Positions 33,738-42,310 of a DNA stretch of 61,700 nt are shown piece after piece (within the stretch, counting starts at the first letter, position 1; each line of letters starts with the position of its first letter). The notes under the pieces were generated by a model. It had not been told where the DNA came from, ran no database searches, and saw only the letters and a program-made list of their open reading frames with translations. Origin of the DNA: a virus; the IMG/VR virus record IMGVR_UViG_3300042890_003048, positions 1-61,700 of that record, one strand, 5' to 3'. Made by a program: the position numbers and the translations under genes.

Positions 33738-34187
33738 TCAATTGACAGGCGCACCAATCACATCAGCTTCTCTTGGAACCAAATGTTCCCAGATTAGGGA
33801 GCGAGCAAACACGTCAGCTTCCGCTTTAATGTTGGTTGGATCAAGCGCTCCAATCACATCAGCTTGTGTTGGAACCAAACGTTCCCAGATCAAATCAAGC
33901 AACGCACCGGTGATAAAGGTGCTCAATGAATCTACCAACGCAAGCAACGTTGAGTCGCTAAGCTGGTCTCGGAGAAGATTAATAATTTGCTGTACAACAA
34001 ACCTGAGCTGATCCGGTGCTGCGTATGCCAATTCTTCTGAGCGAAACTTAGCTGCCAACTGCGGGACCACTCTGTTGTCCACAATAGTTTTCAACAGCTT
34101 GAGTACTAAGCGTGCAGGAAAGGGCAAGAACTCACTTGCCGCTGAAAAAATGACATCAACAATGCTTTGAAGCTTAGCAGTATCCAC
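33738..34187 (-). CDS. Small helical protein with internal repeat (149 aa)
   Basis: The start is GTG 34187 with AAGGAG six bases upstream; the longer frame to 34277 overlaps the peptidase gene. The body is helical and amphipathic (VVQQIINLLRDQL). The C-terminal third repeats itself: LIWERLVPTQADVIGA and LIWEHLVPREADVIGA, with a degenerate third unit (KAEADVFA) between. The repeat is also clear in DNA, 33754-33794 and 33850-33890. The neighbouring peptidase and lipoprotein suggest a lysis or entry cassette, but this protein has no membrane segment. Confidence 0.55.
   Translation of the reverse strand: MDTAKLQSIVDVIFSAASEFLPFPARLVLKLLKTIVDNRVVPQLAAKFRSEELAYAAPDQLRFVVQQIINLLRDQLSDSTLLALVDSLSTFITGALLDLIWERLVPTQADVIGALDPTNIKAEADVFARSLIWEHLVPREADVIGAPVN
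33754..33890. repeat. Two 41-bp direct repeats, 96 bp apart
   Basis: 33754-33794 and 33850-33890 differ at only a few positions and both start CCAATCACATCAGCTT and end CCCAGAT. The 96-bp spacing is a multiple of three, so they encode the repeated peptide in the 149-aa protein. Confidence 0.75.
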
Positions 34188-34197
34188 AAGAAACTCC

Positions 34198-35130
34198 TTA
34201 CTTGGTGTTATTCCACAATTTAAACAAAGAAGCATCAACATCCTGTGACTTAGGTTGATAGTATTGGCAGAAGGCAAAAACTTCGCCGGATGAAATCATT
34301 CCTTCCAGTGCCTTGCGGGTAATACGCAGACAACCAGCAGGCAATTGGGTTTTATCATGAAAGTCATAGAGCTTGCCATGCACGTTACCCCATGAATTAA
34401 GAATAATTGCATAGGGTTCCGACCAATCGTCATCGATGTCAAGAATGCACATCTGATGTCCCCATTTACCTGACTGTTTGTGGAAACCACTGGAGTCAGG
34501 CAGCATGGAGAAACCATAGTTACTGGCGACTGTCATGCCGTAACCATTAACACTGTAGGTCACGGCGTCTTCCCATGATTTGATCTCAACGGCAGATCTA
34601 ATCAGGAAGTTCTTGCCAACGTCCAGCATCCCGGCAGGCGGACCGGACTTACCCCATGCACGCGAAATGGATCCAGAGTATGCCGGTACTTTGTCTTCGC
34701 CAAAGTAAATAGTCCCGTATGCCATTACGGCTGCGGCCATCCAGCTACCGTAAGAACCGTCACCGTTACCAGCTTTGCCTTTACCAACCTGCACGCGGGA
34801 TGTGCCGTAGTAATAAGGCGGGAACGGGTCTTTCCAAATCTCGCTTTCATTACGGACGACGATATCTACGCAACCTGTAACTGCGGCGGCATTGCGAGCT
34901 CCCCAAGCCACGCAGTCACCCACCTCTTGAGGAATGTTTTTAATGTCCTTGTCACCCAAAGCCTTACGCACAGCTTTGTAATTGGATGATTTACGCGCGC
35001 GACCGGGCTCAAGTATTAACCGATTTTGTATAAAGTTATAGGTACTTCTAATTCCAGCAAATTCTTCTGCTGCACCCTCCTCCGGCCATCCCCTTGTTGT
35101 ACCGTCGATATATTCGTCGATGATTGACAT
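34198..35130 (-). CDS. Papain-like (C1-type) cysteine peptidase
   Basis: A 310-residue protein with the papain signature in order: IPQEVGDCVAWGARNA (Gln about residue 68, catalytic Cys about 73), HQMCILDI (His about 225) and IILNSWGN (Asn about 245), the NSWG block being diagnostic. No signal peptide or membrane segment is visible, so it is cytoplasmic or packaged in the virion. It may cleave a host wall protein or envelope protein during entry or lysis; planctomycete envelopes are protein-rich, which would suit that. ATG 35130 has AAGGAG six bases upstream. It is in one unit with the lipoprotein and the 149-aa protein. Confidence 0.75.
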   Translation of the reverse strand: MSIIDEYIDGTTRGWPEEGAAEEFAGIRSTYNFIQNRLILEPGRARKSSNYKAVRKALGDKDIKNIPQEVGDCVAWGARNAAAVTGCVDIVVRNESEIWKDPFPPYYYGTSRVQVGKGKAGNGDGSYGSWMAAAVMAYGTIYFGEDKVPAYSGSISRAWGKSGPPAGMLDVGKNFLIRSAVEIKSWEDAVTYSVNGYGMTVASNYGFSMLPDSSGFHKQSGKWGHQMCILDIDDDWSEPYAIILNSWGNVHGKLYDFHDKTQLPAGCLRITRKALEGMISSGEVFAFCQYYQPKSQDVDASLFKLWNNTK

Positions 35131-35140
35131 GATACTCTCC

Positions 35141-35863
35141 TTATTTAGCAGCCAGTGCCGCAAAGCCGCTGCTAAGTTCTAAGAATGCTACACGAAAATC
35201 TTCAGGCTTCACCAGTTTCTTGTCCCGGTTTAGTTTAAGCAATTCGTCTTGCAAAGCTACCGCACTTTTTTCCCATTTAGCTTTGTCTGCTGTCAGATTG
35301 GACAGTGTTGCGTCGTTTTGTTCGGTTACTGTTTGCAGAATCTTTGCGACTTGCGTCAAAGTACCTGCACCAATTTGAGAAGCCGTTACCCTAAAGTTTT
35401 CAGAAAAAGCCGCAGCTATTTCTTTACGGCTGGCAGAAGCCGCAACACTGCCGTCTACACTTTTGTAAATAAACGTACCAAGGCCGTACGTCTCGTCATC
35501 AATCTTTGGCGTAGGCACAGGAACTGGCATTGGTGGTACGGGAATGGGAGCAGGTGGGACAGGTTCAGGATTACCATCGCCAACAACAATAGTGACGATG
35601 ACAGGCAAACTTGGCTTGTCGGCAAGTGCGGTATAGGCCAGTAATCGATATTTTCCGGGTTTTACCGCAGTGACAACAGTTGCTGTAGTGTCATTAAGCA
35701 GTGCGGCAGGAAATACTGACAGTCCGTTGTCGAGTGGAAAATACTGCACAATCTTGCCATCAGTTTTAGTAGGGCGGACAGCAATAAATTGGCCGGGAGC
35801 CCCTGTAAACGTAGCGGGCATTTCAATGTTTTGGCCACAAAGAGCCAGTATGAGCACGAGCAT
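35141..35863 (-). CDS. Planctomycete-type Pro-rich lipoprotein-like protein
   Basis: The short hydrophobic N-terminus MLVLILALCGQN could be a lipoprotein signal cut before Cys, though the -1 residue is Leu, which is not ideal. Next come an Ig-like domain with the block TAVKPGKYRLLAYTALAD, a Pro-rich linker (PVPPAPIPVPPMPVPVPTP), and a helical C-terminal domain. The Ig-like block with 'PGKYRLLAYTA' followed by a Pro-rich linker is a composition I associate with planctomycete proteins. It is likely exported and might bridge membranes, a spanin-like role. ATG 35863 has AGGGAG six bases upstream. It pairs with the peptidase gene that follows. Confidence 0.6.
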   Translation of the reverse strand: MLVLILALCGQNIEMPATFTGAPGQFIAVRPTKTDGKIVQYFPLDNGLSVFPAALLNDTTATVVTAVKPGKYRLLAYTALADKPSLPVIVTIVVGDGNPEPVPPAPIPVPPMPVPVPTPKIDDETYGLGTFIYKSVDGSVAASASRKEIAAAFSENFRVTASQIGAGTLTQVAKILQTVTEQNDATLSNLTADKAKWEKSAVALQDELLKLNRDKKLVKPEDFRVAFLELSSGFAALAAK

Positions 35864-35914
35864 TAAATACTCCCTATACAAAAGAATCTAATCTGTTGTG
35901 CAACATTATTACAC

Positions 35915-35935
35915 AAAAAACAAGGCCTTTTGTTG
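35915..35935 (-). terminator. Weak intrinsic terminator candidate
   Basis: On the minus strand AACAA-AAGGCC-TTGTT is followed by a T-run. The stem is short and AT-rich. It lies between the J-like baseplate gene and the lipoprotein gene, and a TGTTG/CAACA palindrome (35894-35905) is close by. The rest of this 80-bp gap shows no clear promoter. Confidence 0.35.
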
Positions 35936-35944
35936 ATTCCTCAC

Positions 35945-37594
35945 TTAACCTTCAGGAATTGCTGTTTCAATTGTGACAAATACGTCTTCCGTACGACAGA
36001 AAAATTGTGTTGTGCGGTATGTCACTAAACTTTCGGGTGCATCGGGAATTTGAATAAACTCTGAATTCCGCAAGTACTTATTGGATCCGTCGGGGTAACG
36101 GATGCGCCCAAAAATATCAATTGCGCCAACGCTGCTGTTCGTAGGCAAGAAACCGTGTACGACGTCTTGAATCTTGGAAGCGTAAATGCGCCCAACAAAA
36201 CCTATGGCATTAATTGCGCTTGAAACGGCTAATTGAATGTCGGCTACGTCAGGTGCTGTTTCGTTGGATTGCTTGTAAACTGTGAAACTTATTTGTACGA
36301 AGCATGGCACAGGAGCTTTAATCAAACAGTCAGCCCCGTGATGCCTAATGTCTCGGGAATTAACCGTGTTCTGTACTTCCATAATCAGAGGCATGTATTG
36401 AATGTCGGCATCGTATTCCAATGTAGCTCCGGCGCTGTACGTCATGGCATCTTGCGTGGTGTCAGCAAATTTAATAACAGCTGTCTGATACCGAGAATAT
36501 GCAGCTTCGGTTGCGGAAGTAATGTCAGGCACAAAATCATCTGTACCAAGATCGTATCCACGTGTGTCTGATACCAACAACAATGTACCAGCGATCACTG
36601 CGGCATTCTTAGGCCGTATTGCGCGCACCTCGTAAAATCCGGGTGCTGCGTCTCGGGAAATAGAAAATTGCCAAATAGGCTGGCCAGAAATTGTATTTTC
36701 ACTTAAACGAACAGCGGTTATTGTTTTTTGCACTGTAACAGGCAAATACTCGCTACGAACATACCAGTCTGCGCGTCCACCCAATGCAACAGGGAAAATA
36801 GAATGTTTGTCCCTAAACATTTCGGCGTCACCGCAGCCAATGATTGATGTACCAATGATCCGACTGTAGGCATCAATGTTTCTTAAGAAAGCTGCCATAG
36901 TCACGCGGTTGGACAATGTTTTAGCTGCAATACCTTCTTGCAATCGTTTTAAAACAGCTGTGTTAGTTTCAGCGGTTGTACCTGCTGAAAAATCCGTGAC
37001 TGCGTAAGAAGTCACATAGGCGGGCGGAGGATTGACCGGAACAACCAGTGTGTTTTTTTCAATGTTGTATTCGGCGCCTGTGGCAAGTGCCTCAACTTCC
37101 AACGTAAACATATACCGCCCATCGGCTGTTGGCGTAATCAACCGATCTGTTGCAGTATTAACTTGTGCTGCTTCAGCTTTAGCAGAATAAACTTGCGTAG
37201 TGCGGTACCGTAAACCTTGAGCTTGAAAAAATGTATTGCGCCCGAGCGTCACTGTGATGTTGTTGCTCAGGATGATAGCAACACTGCCTGTAGCTGCGGT
37301 ACCGGCTTTGCGTTCCAGCCGAAAATTGGATAACACATCGTCAACCAAATCAGTGTCAGCCAGATCAGGATCTTGCTCCAGTGCCAATAAACTACGTGCT
37401 CGCCGATAGTCATTAATGAGTGTATCGAGACGGGTCGCCAACAATGCGTGATAGTAGACAAGTAATTCGTAAAAGACGCCACGACTAACATCAAGCGTAG
37501 GATTATCTTCTGCTATTCGTTGGCTAACTTCGTCGATGGACGCTGCAACCAATTCGGCAGACAATGCATCAAGCGCTTGTGGGGTAACTGCCAT
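35945..37594 (-). CDS. Baseplate J-like protein
   Basis: A baseplate wedge protein of the P2 gpJ / T4 gp6 family, 549 residues. Typical parts are the N-terminal helical segment VSRGVFYELLVYYHALLATR, an early strand region (FFQAQGLRYRTTQVY), the central VKRL-type block 'NTAVLKRLQEGI' and 'SNRVTMAAFLRNI', and a strand-rich C-terminal domain (CLIKAPVPCFVQISF). J proteins tie the wedge ring together around the hub. It follows the gp25-like gene directly, the usual order in contractile systems. ATG 37594 has GGAG six bases upstream. Confidence 0.78.
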   Translation of the reverse strand: MAVTPQALDALSAELVAASIDEVSQRIAEDNPTLDVSRGVFYELLVYYHALLATRLDTLINDYRRARSLLALEQDPDLADTDLVDDVLSNFRLERKAGTAATGSVAIILSNNITVTLGRNTFFQAQGLRYRTTQVYSAKAEAAQVNTATDRLITPTADGRYMFTLEVEALATGAEYNIEKNTLVVPVNPPPAYVTSYAVTDFSAGTTAETNTAVLKRLQEGIAAKTLSNRVTMAAFLRNIDAYSRIIGTSIIGCGDAEMFRDKHSIFPVALGGRADWYVRSEYLPVTVQKTITAVRLSENTISGQPIWQFSISRDAAPGFYEVRAIRPKNAAVIAGTLLLVSDTRGYDLGTDDFVPDITSATEAAYSRYQTAVIKFADTTQDAMTYSAGATLEYDADIQYMPLIMEVQNTVNSRDIRHHGADCLIKAPVPCFVQISFTVYKQSNETAPDVADIQLAVSSAINAIGFVGRIYASKIQDVVHGFLPTNSSVGAIDIFGRIRYPDGSNKYLRNSEFIQIPDAPESLVTYRTTQFFCRTEDVFVTIETAIPEG

Positions 37595-37605
37595 GGTTCA
37601 CTCCG

Positions 37606-38082
37606 TTAACGAACACTGACACCGATGGGCGTGATGAACGTGTAGTTTGACCCCGCTAAAGAAGTCAAAGTCATTGTTAAGTTGACTTTACCATCACCCA
37701 AAGTCACAGCATCTAATGTAACATCATCAAGAATTTCGTCGTTAGGATCTGTTGTTTTAACTTCTGATGTCATTTGTCTGCGCGCAAGATCCTTAGATGT
37801 TGTGAAGGATGAACGCACGTCTGCAACCGTACGCCAGTACCCTCTTTCGGCGTCAACCATGAATGTGGTGCCGCGATTTGGATCGTACCGCAAGCTTCCT
37901 GACTTTAACAAAAAGATTAAAAGAAAACGTTGCATCAGTTTATGAACGCCTGTGCAAATCTGCCCAGCGTCTTTTGCCGTAAATAAAGCTTGTTCTAATT
38001 CTTGCGAAGATCCTACAGCTTTTGTTTGCCGTAACACACAATAATCGTTTAAACGGCCTACGTAATCGGCAACAGTACTCAT
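37606..38082 (-). CDS. gp25/W-like baseplate wedge protein
   Basis: A 158-residue protein with the block LLKSGSLRYDPNRGTTF and the following VADVRSSFTTSKDLARR, a layout found in gp25/W-type wedge proteins where a Gly and an Asn/Pro-rich turn precede a strand. The last third is beta-rich (VTLGDGKVNLTMTLTSLAG). It should form the inner wedge ring with the J-like protein encoded next. ATG 38082 has AAGGTG seven bases upstream. The family call rests on motif and gene order. Confidence 0.6.
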   Translation of the reverse strand: MSTVADYVGRLNDYCVLRQTKAVGSSQELEQALFTAKDAGQICTGVHKLMQRFLLIFLLKSGSLRYDPNRGTTFMVDAERGYWRTVADVRSSFTTSKDLARRQMTSEVKTTDPNDEILDDVTLDAVTLGDGKVNLTMTLTSLAGSNYTFITPIGVSVR

Positions 38083-38084
38083 GA

Positions 38085-38579
38085 TTAAGCACCTTTAACT
38101 TGACGACTTTGTTTTAGAAGCCCGCGCAGATATTCAACGTTGTTTTGCGTGAATGGACCTGTGTCAGAGCCGTGCGCTTTTTTACGTCCAATTACATGAC
38201 ATGTGGCGCGTATTCTGCGCATCGTATGCCGCATACGTAACGCACGCTCCATCACGCTTAGTGTTTCTGCCATAGTTGTGGCGGCAATAATATCGCCAAC
38301 AGTTCCCGGCGGTGCTTGCTTTGTTGCCGGAGAAAGTACTTCGGAAAACTCGTCAAATATGTCTTGCCGTGAAAACGGTTCTGACATATTTTCTAATTCC
38401 GCAACACCAAGTGCGCCATTCCAATCTCCCGGACGAAACCATACGTGTCCCCGTCCTTGAGATAAATTTGATACTGCGTCTTCCGCATGCGTTATAAAAT
38501 CACGAAAACGACCTTCGTAATTTGCGTCCATGTTGACTTTGCTGCGTGGACGAAATTCTTGCGAAGATTGCGCTGCCAT
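38085..38579 (-). CDS. Unknown protein in baseplate operon (164 aa)
   Basis: A basic, Arg-rich protein (MERALRMRHTMRRIRATC) with no recognised domain or membrane segment. The start is ATG 38579, whose first bases overlap the stop of the sigma-like gene (TGATG), with GGAGG six bases upstream inside that gene. It may be a baseplate accessory protein or a nucleic-acid binding partner of the sigma-like factor. Confidence 0.5.
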   Translation of the reverse strand: MAAQSSQEFRPRSKVNMDANYEGRFRDFITHAEDAVSNLSQGRGHVWFRPGDWNGALGVAELENMSEPFSRQDIFDEFSEVLSPATKQAPPGTVGDIIAATTMAETLSVMERALRMRHTMRRIRATCHVIGRKKAHGSDTGPFTQNNVEYLRGLLKQSRQVKGA

Positions 38580-39322
38580 CACCCGCCTCCAAACGGCGAC
38601 AATTCGCCACCTTGATCCAAAAATGCTTGAATGCGCGCCTTACCTTGACTAATAGCTCCGGGGGAACGCTTTAATTTATTAGCAAGCTCCATGTTGCTTA
38701 AAAGACGTTTTCCGTTTAAACCCAACGTATGTTCCATAATCTGTTGATGGTATGGATCAAGATCATCGTATACAAATCGAGTCCACGCAGAATGTTGTTG
38801 TTTTTGCCAAGGATTGCTTGCTGCGCCTTCATAACCAGACGTGCCGGTTTCAGGGTCTACAATTTGTCCTTCAGATACCGGCGCATAGAACTTACGAACG
38901 CTGTGCATGCGTTTTGACGACAAACCCGTTTTATCAGATAATTCACTATCTGTGGGTGATCGTCCAAGTTCGTGTTCTAAATCTTTCTCGGCCTGCGAAA
39001 GAAAATAGCTATCCTGCATTACACGTTCAGGCGTTTTTAATACGCTGGTCTGTTGGCGATTAATTCGTTTAAGGCCTTGCAATTGTCCGTACACATACGC
39101 ACTGAGGCGCCCACGATTTGGAGCATAGCCGTGCATGGTGTCCAGCACGAGTTTGCGCGCACGACTTTCAATCAATGGGTTGCTTTCGCCAACGTGTGTT
39201 TTAATTGCGCCAGCAATAGTAGGTTTTAACGCTTTAAGTAAACCAGCGTTGCTTTCTTGTCCGGGCGTAGTTTTCCACACCCGATATGGCTCAGCAAATT
39301 CAGGTTCAATGTCCTGTGCCAT
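38579..39322 (-). CDS. Sigma-70-like transcription factor
   Basis: A 247-residue RNA polymerase sigma relative. Region 3 is best conserved: AEKDLEHELGRSPTDSELS followed by DKTGLSSKRMHSVRK (about 111-144), and a region 4-like helix-turn-helix: DLDPYHQQIMEHTLGLNG followed by RLLSNMELANKLKRSPGAI (about 187-224). Region 2 (about 45-85) is degenerate but has the ASAYVYGQLQG-like core helix. There is no separate anti-sigma gene. It lies between baseplate hub and gp25-like genes, so it is made with the late operon, and may direct polymerase to late promoters or be packed in the virion. Confidence 0.68.
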   Translation of the reverse strand: MAQDIEPEFAEPYRVWKTTPGQESNAGLLKALKPTIAGAIKTHVGESNPLIESRARKLVLDTMHGYAPNRGRLSAYVYGQLQGLKRINRQQTSVLKTPERVMQDSYFLSQAEKDLEHELGRSPTDSELSDKTGLSSKRMHSVRKFYAPVSEGQIVDPETGTSGYEGAASNPWQKQQHSAWTRFVYDDLDPYHQQIMEHTLGLNGKRLLSNMELANKLKRSPGAISQGKARIQAFLDQGGELSPFGGG

Positions 39323-39328
39323 AAATGA

Positions 39329-41041
39329 TTACCTGTAAAACATGAAATTTAATGGCGCACCGTGTAATCCGCCGCCGTGAATGCTTGAAGCTGAAAACAG
39401 CGTCGGTCCTTCTATATTATAGTCGGCGAGGGCAGGTCGCCCTAATCGCGCTTGTCTTGCGGGGCTGGCGTATTCCCAACCAGTACGCATGTTTGACAAT
39501 ACAAAAGATGTGCCTGCCGCAGGTGATTCCGCATTGATGTAAAAAGAAACCCGCGAAACTTGACCAATCGTATCAAAGGCTAATGAGTCACGAGTGTCGC
39601 GGATCTGTACGCCGCCAAAGCGTTCTGAGCCGCTGCTAACGCGCACAATTGACCCCGGAGCGATATCGAACCGCAACCGACCTGATATGTGTTGCTGCCT
39701 ACCACGTAACGCATTTTTACTAAAAATTTCTTTGGCCCAACGATCAAAAATAGTCACGGTAGCACTAACGCCCGTTTCCTGACCCAACAACAATGGATTT
39801 TCAGCCGTAGTGATCAGTTCTAGCCACGGCGGACCACTTACAGTTAAGATAACACCCTCTGGATCAGCTGCTAGCGATCCGTAACAACCAGAAACAGTTA
39901 GATTGTCTGAACTCATGACATTTGTAACGGATCCCGACGCAGGCATAACAATAACACCGGACAATAAACGCTCCAGTGCTCCGGAAGAAACTTCTGAGTC
40001 GTATTCCGTGGCATAAATTGTTTTATACGCCTGACTATTTGCCGCCGTATACAACGGTACGTCAGCAATCACTAATGCGCGGTCAATCATAGGTACGACA
40101 GCCATACCAAAAGCCGGGCACAACTGCGTTACAAGTTTTGTCCAAAACGATGATTCTGCATAGCTGCGCAACGTTTCATTGTTGAGAAATTGCATAATGG
40201 CATCGACTATTTCAACGTCAGTACCCGCATCAAATCCTAGAGGACTGCCGAACCTGTAGTTAGCGTATGCGGGACCTGCACTAACTTGTCCGATTGTGGC
40301 TGGATCTTCAAGTCCAGACCAATCAGGGCCTTCTATACGGCTCAATGCCCGTAATGCGCGTGTATTATTTCTCACCATGACGTTTTGCAAACAAGTCAAA
40401 TCAGCCGCTTCAACAGGAAAATGCTGTTGTTGTGCAAAACTACTAAAAATTGTTTTAATAACACCCCACATGTCGTGATAAATTTGAACATCCAGTAATC
40501 CGGGTAACATTAAAGTATTAGCGACAGAATCGCTCGTATACGCACCAACGTCTTGAAACGAACCCATTACAGCTGCAACTGTCATGTCCGCAGGATTGTT
40601 TACATGCGCATTGCCTGAAAGTGCTGAAGACGCTGCCAGATCATGCAACCAATGAATCAACGTTATTTCTATTTGATACTTATTAAAATGTTTGGTCCGA
40701 CGCACAGCAGTTATGTAACCATCAAACAAAAGAATAGGTGTTTTCCACGGTTTACCTGTTGTCTCATTCCCGACAGGAGCAAAATAAACTCTTGCTGCTT
40801 GCATTTTGCCCCAAACAAAAACGTCGTGAATTGGAGCATACCGTGTGGCATTGCTTGATTGCACGTCGCGCCCAACGCCAACAGTGCACGTAGCTGCGGG
40901 AATTTCGTTCATGGCGAAATCAGCACTAAATGCTGTCAATGGAAACACTTTGTTGTTTACTGCCAAATGCAACGAGCGAGGACCTAGTCGAGTAAAATCC
41001 GAATACGAATAACTGACACCAGCTTGTGTCGGAATGATCAT
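39329..41041 (-). CDS. Putative baseplate hub protein (570 aa)
   Basis: The N-terminal part has a beta domain (SFSADFAMNEIPAATCTV-like strands and a VFVWGKMQAARVYFA block) followed by a long strand-helix body, resembling gpD/gp27-type hub proteins. It lies between the sigma-like gene and the 262-aa protein, downstream of the tape measure, where the hub usually is. I chose ATG 41041 with AGGAG seven bases upstream; the longer frame lacks a good site. The exact family is not certain. Confidence 0.5.
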   Translation of the reverse strand: MIIPTQAGVSYSYSDFTRLGPRSLHLAVNNKVFPLTAFSADFAMNEIPAATCTVGVGRDVQSSNATRYAPIHDVFVWGKMQAARVYFAPVGNETTGKPWKTPILLFDGYITAVRRTKHFNKYQIEITLIHWLHDLAASSALSGNAHVNNPADMTVAAVMGSFQDVGAYTSDSVANTLMLPGLLDVQIYHDMWGVIKTIFSSFAQQQHFPVEAADLTCLQNVMVRNNTRALRALSRIEGPDWSGLEDPATIGQVSAGPAYANYRFGSPLGFDAGTDVEIVDAIMQFLNNETLRSYAESSFWTKLVTQLCPAFGMAVVPMIDRALVIADVPLYTAANSQAYKTIYATEYDSEVSSGALERLLSGVIVMPASGSVTNVMSSDNLTVSGCYGSLAADPEGVILTVSGPPWLELITTAENPLLLGQETGVSATVTIFDRWAKEIFSKNALRGRQQHISGRLRFDIAPGSIVRVSSGSERFGGVQIRDTRDSLAFDTIGQVSRVSFYINAESPAAGTSFVLSNMRTGWEYASPARQARLGRPALADYNIEGPTLFSASSIHGGGLHGAPLNFMFYR

Positions 41042-41826
41042 GTGGACACTCCTACGCGTAATTGCTCTGTCCGATACGCCAATGCCAAAGCTACAGCAGC
41101 ACACTTTAACGGCAAATCAGGCACATCAAAGAAAATATTCCGAAAAGTTTGAAAAGGTTGTTCGTCTGTAATGCCAAAAAGCGCAAGTAAAGTCGGTTCT
41201 CCGGCTACGCTGATGTTAGCTATAATTTGTCCTAATGTGATTTTAGGTTTATTAACAAATTCGACTAGCCATGATTGTGCGACATCAGGCGCCGTCAGTG
41301 AAAAGTAATAACCACTTTTACCAAGTTGCCGTTGTTCGTTAGCAGCTAATCCCGGTAAAGCTTGAAACTCATTGCGTGATCCTGTCAGATAAATGTCAGC
41401 AGCGCCGTTGTCTGTAATTGTGTAACTATAAGCCATGATTCCATTTGCGTCGTCAGATTCTGGGCTACCGTGAATATTCATACCTGCCGTTGTTGGTCCG
41501 CTTATTCGTTGCGGACGAGGATAATACAGCTCTAAGTTAAAAAAATCAGATCCGCTGGCGTCGTAGGTATGTCTTGAATCTAAAGCGGTTGCGAATTCGG
41601 CCAATGAGCTATTTAATACGCAGCTAAGAAGTTGGCGTGTTCGGTAATTCAACGTTTCAGGATCTGGCTGTCCTCCAAACAACAGACGTCGGATGTTTTG
41701 CAAACTTGATGGTAATGTCACGCTCTTATATCCGGGCGTTTGTGGAAGATCGCCTAAACGGCCAGTAACTGCTGAAGTTACGGTGTTGTTAATCAAAAGT
41801 GTCCATATGTGATTAAGCATGATCAT
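41038..41826 (-). CDS. Putative baseplate/hub-associated protein (262 aa)
   Basis: A protein with mixed strands and helices and no membrane segment (NHIWTLLINNTVTSAVTGRL; PLKCAAVALALAYRTEQL). The start ATG 41826 overlaps the stop of the 157-aa gene (ATGA type). Its place between the tape measure and hub genes and its tight coupling suggest a tail-tip or hub component. No family recognised. Confidence 0.45.
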   Translation of the reverse strand: MIMLNHIWTLLINNTVTSAVTGRLGDLPQTPGYKSVTLPSSLQNIRRLLFGGQPDPETLNYRTRQLLSCVLNSSLAEFATALDSRHTYDASGSDFFNLELYYPRPQRISGPTTAGMNIHGSPESDDANGIMAYSYTITDNGAADIYLTGSRNEFQALPGLAANEQRQLGKSGYYFSLTAPDVAQSWLVEFVNKPKITLGQIIANISVAGEPTLLALFGITDEQPFQTFRNIFFDVPDLPLKCAAVALALAYRTEQLRVGVST

Positions 41827-42296
41827 CCCGGCATAGTGGCTAGAGTAAGATTCCATTGCACCAGTTTGGTTGCCGGATCAACGACATCCATACTGAGGCC
41901 CAAAAGAAATGCCTGAAATGTTGTGTTGTAGATCGTGACAAACAAGGGAGTTACTTTAGTACTGGCCTTGTTGGCAATGTACCAGTTAAAAACATTTGCT
42001 CCAGAATGCACAGACGGGCCTCGTTCACATGTCTGAGCAAATGCCAATCCTGACAACGTAATTTGGCCAATCCTATCCCCAAAAGAATAAATGTATACAC
42101 GATTGCCAACAGTGTGCAGAAACTGTGCATTAACTTGATGGCTTACAGTGATGCGCGTTAGTATTACGGCAGAACGTTGATAACTTAAGTCTGTAAGGCT
42201 TTGATTGTTAATAGCAATCATGCGAATGTCACAATACGACGTTGGCTGCCGTACTTGCACGACACGGCCCGGACAATTAGCAAATAATGTCGGCAT
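41823..42296 (-). CDS. Small tail-tip protein (157 aa)
   Basis: A beta-rich protein with segments YIYSFGDRIGQITLSGLAF and NVFNWYIANKASTKV, encoded right after the tape measure gene. Small proteins at this position in contractile phages include the distal tail protein and LysM or hub caps; this one has no LysM motif. Strand patterns resemble tail-tube-like folds. ATG 42296; the next start is coupled through ATGA. Confidence 0.45.
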   Translation of the reverse strand: MPTLFANCPGRVVQVRQPTSYCDIRMIAINNQSLTDLSYQRSAVILTRITVSHQVNAQFLHTVGNRVYIYSFGDRIGQITLSGLAFAQTCERGPSVHSGANVFNWYIANKASTKVTPLFVTIYNTTFQAFLLGLSMDVVDPATKLVQWNLTLATMPG

Positions 42297-42310
42297 GACT
42301 GGTAACCTCT

